A DNA stretch of 64,000 nt, from contig CAXXIF010000009.1 in assembly GCA_963677375.2 (NCBI GenBank), positions 62,001 to 126,000 of the forward strand. The letters run 5' to 3'. Positions 63,291 to 64,000 of this stretch are shown piece by piece (the first letter of the stretch is position 1; each line of letters opens with the position of its first letter). The notes under the pieces are model-generated. The model saw nothing but the letters and a program-made list of their open reading frames with translations. It was not told the DNA's origin and searched no databases. Source of the stretch: Pseudaeromonas sp963677375. Lineage in GTDB: Bacteria; Pseudomonadota; Gammaproteobacteria; Enterobacterales; Aeromonadaceae. The position numbers were made by a program, and so were the translations under genes.

Positions 63291-64000
63291 TTAGCGTCCG
63301 AGCAAGCGATTATCCGGATAATTGGCCGCCAGAACCTGGCGGGCATGAGTTGCCAGCTCGGTCAGTGACAGCTTGTCATAGCTCTTGACCATGATTTCCA
63401 AAGCTGGCTCAACGGCGGGGGTGTCATTGTAATTTGCCACTATGTCCTTACCGCGATTCGCAGCCGCTATCCAGGCGCCTCGACGCCAGTAATAATCCGC
63501 AACGGCCAAATCATACTTGGCCAGACGATCCTTGAGACTGATCATGCGGGCATGGGAGTCGGCGGCATACAGGCTATTCGGGAAGCGTGTCAGCACCGAT
63601 TTGAAATCACGGAAGGCCTGACGGGCATAGTTGGGGTCTCGATCAGCGCGATCAATCCCCAGTGTGCGATGGAAAAAATTATAATCGGCCTGCATGTTGG
63701 TTAAACCGCGCATGTAATAGACGTAATCCACATCTTTATGCGTCGGGTTCAGCCGCAGAAAACGGTCAATATTGGCGATGGCATGGGCGGTGTCGCCATC
63801 CTTGTAATAGGCGTAAATCAGGTCCATCTGCACCTGTGCTGAATAAGGTCCAAACGGATAACGAGAATCCAGAGCCTCAAGTAATTCAACAGCTTTGGCA
63901 TAGTTACTGGCGTCCAGCTTCTCTTGCGCCTGTTGGAATAGCTGCTCTGGCGGTTCGTCCGGAACTTTCTCTTTTTCGGTGGAAGAACACCCGGCCAGCA
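63291..64000 (-). CDS. bamD: Outer-membrane assembly lipoprotein BamD (partial, 5' end outside window)
   Basis: About 236 residues visible, N-terminal signal just cut at the right edge: LAGCSSTEKEKV (lipobox) is the first segment. Tetratricopeptide repeats follow: PEQLFQQAQEKLDASNYAKAVELLEALDSRYPFGPYSAQVQ, LIYAYYKDGDTAHAIANIDRFLRLNPTH, YVYYMRGLTN, RDPNYARQAFRDFKSVLTRFPNSLYA. Essential partner of BamA in beta-barrel insertion. Ends at 63291, convergent with gshA. Confidence 0.95.
   Translation of the reverse strand, partial: LAGCSSTEKEKVPDEPPEQLFQQAQEKLDASNYAKAVELLEALDSRYPFGPYSAQVQMDLIYAYYKDGDTAHAIANIDRFLRLNPTHKDVDYVYYMRGLTNMQADYNFFHRTLGIDRADRDPNYARQAFRDFKSVLTRFPNSLYAADSHARMISLKDRLAKYDLAVADYYWRRGAWIAAANRGKDIVANYNDTPAVEPALEIMVKSYDKLSLTELATHARQVLAANYPDNRLLGR

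Overview
The window reads as chromosomal DNA of a gammaproteobacterium. The 16S gene, the purE-purK, rapA, gshA, bamD, metF and fpr families and the CARB/AER-type beta-lactamase point to Aeromonadales, probably Aeromonadaceae. From memory, several 16S variable helices differ from typical Aeromonas, so a sister genus is possible; I could not run a search. Most of the window is GC-rich. Two stretches are clearly more AT-rich by eye: a small accessory island (about 13.4-16.9 kb) and the chemotaxis operon (about 31.6-40.2 kb).

Layout. 0-2 kb: 3' part of a guanidine-I riboswitch-controlled ABC import operon (minus strand). 2-6 kb: RDD membrane protein, tRNA-Leu(CAA), a 35-residue lysine-rich small protein, and a BtsS/BtsR (LytS/LytTR) two-component system. 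6-10.3 kb: NhaR-like regulator divergent from an SbtA bicarbonate transporter/SbtB-type PII-like pair, then purE-purK. 10.6-13.4 kb: orphan periplasmic binding protein, GFA-family zinc protein, a MITE-like element and a class A carbenicillinase. 13.4-17 kb: AT-rich accessory island with a truncated acetyltransferase, a second GNAT-like gene and a two-gene module (a nucleoside-deoxyribosyltransferase/TIR-like protein and a DUF2971 protein, both ending in a four-cysteine zinc ribbon). This module is the best candidate here for an undescribed system. 17-23.4 kb: dispersed intergenic repeats, a CstA/BtsT-family transporter behind a BtsR-type operator, another periplasmic binding protein, a RumA-type rRNA methyltransferase, a ComFB-like protein and four tandem tRNA-Leu(CAG) genes. 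23.5-29.7 kb: glgC-glgA, frameshifted rsmC, dapA behind an attenuator-like leader, a HAD phosphatase and a divergent Hfq paralogue. 29.8-31.3 kb: HlyD-family/DUF3302 pair. 31.6-40.2 kb: accessory chemotaxis operon mcp-cheY-STAS-cheA-mcp-cheW-cheR-cheD-cheB with a possible sigma-54 promoter. 40.6-47.2 kb: metF under MetJ boxes and a 16S-tRNA-Glu-23S-5S operon. 47.4-64 kb: small lipoprotein, split class II ribonucleotide reductase (nrdJa frameshifted, nrdJb), a 2-hydroxyacid dehydrogenase/DUF3530/rluA/rapA run on the minus strand, then fpr, yqaA, an M16 peptidase and gshA on the plus strand, ending in bamD.

How the parts connect. BtsS/BtsR at 3.7-6.2 kb very likely activates the transporter at 17.9 kb through two perfect ACCGCTCA repeats. 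NhaR-like/SbtA/SbtB looks like a regulated bicarbonate or anion uptake unit with PII-type control. Three otherwise well-conserved genes (rsmC, cheD, nrdJa) each carry one apparent single-base frameshift within about 22 kb, so residual assembly indels must be considered before calling them pseudogenes.
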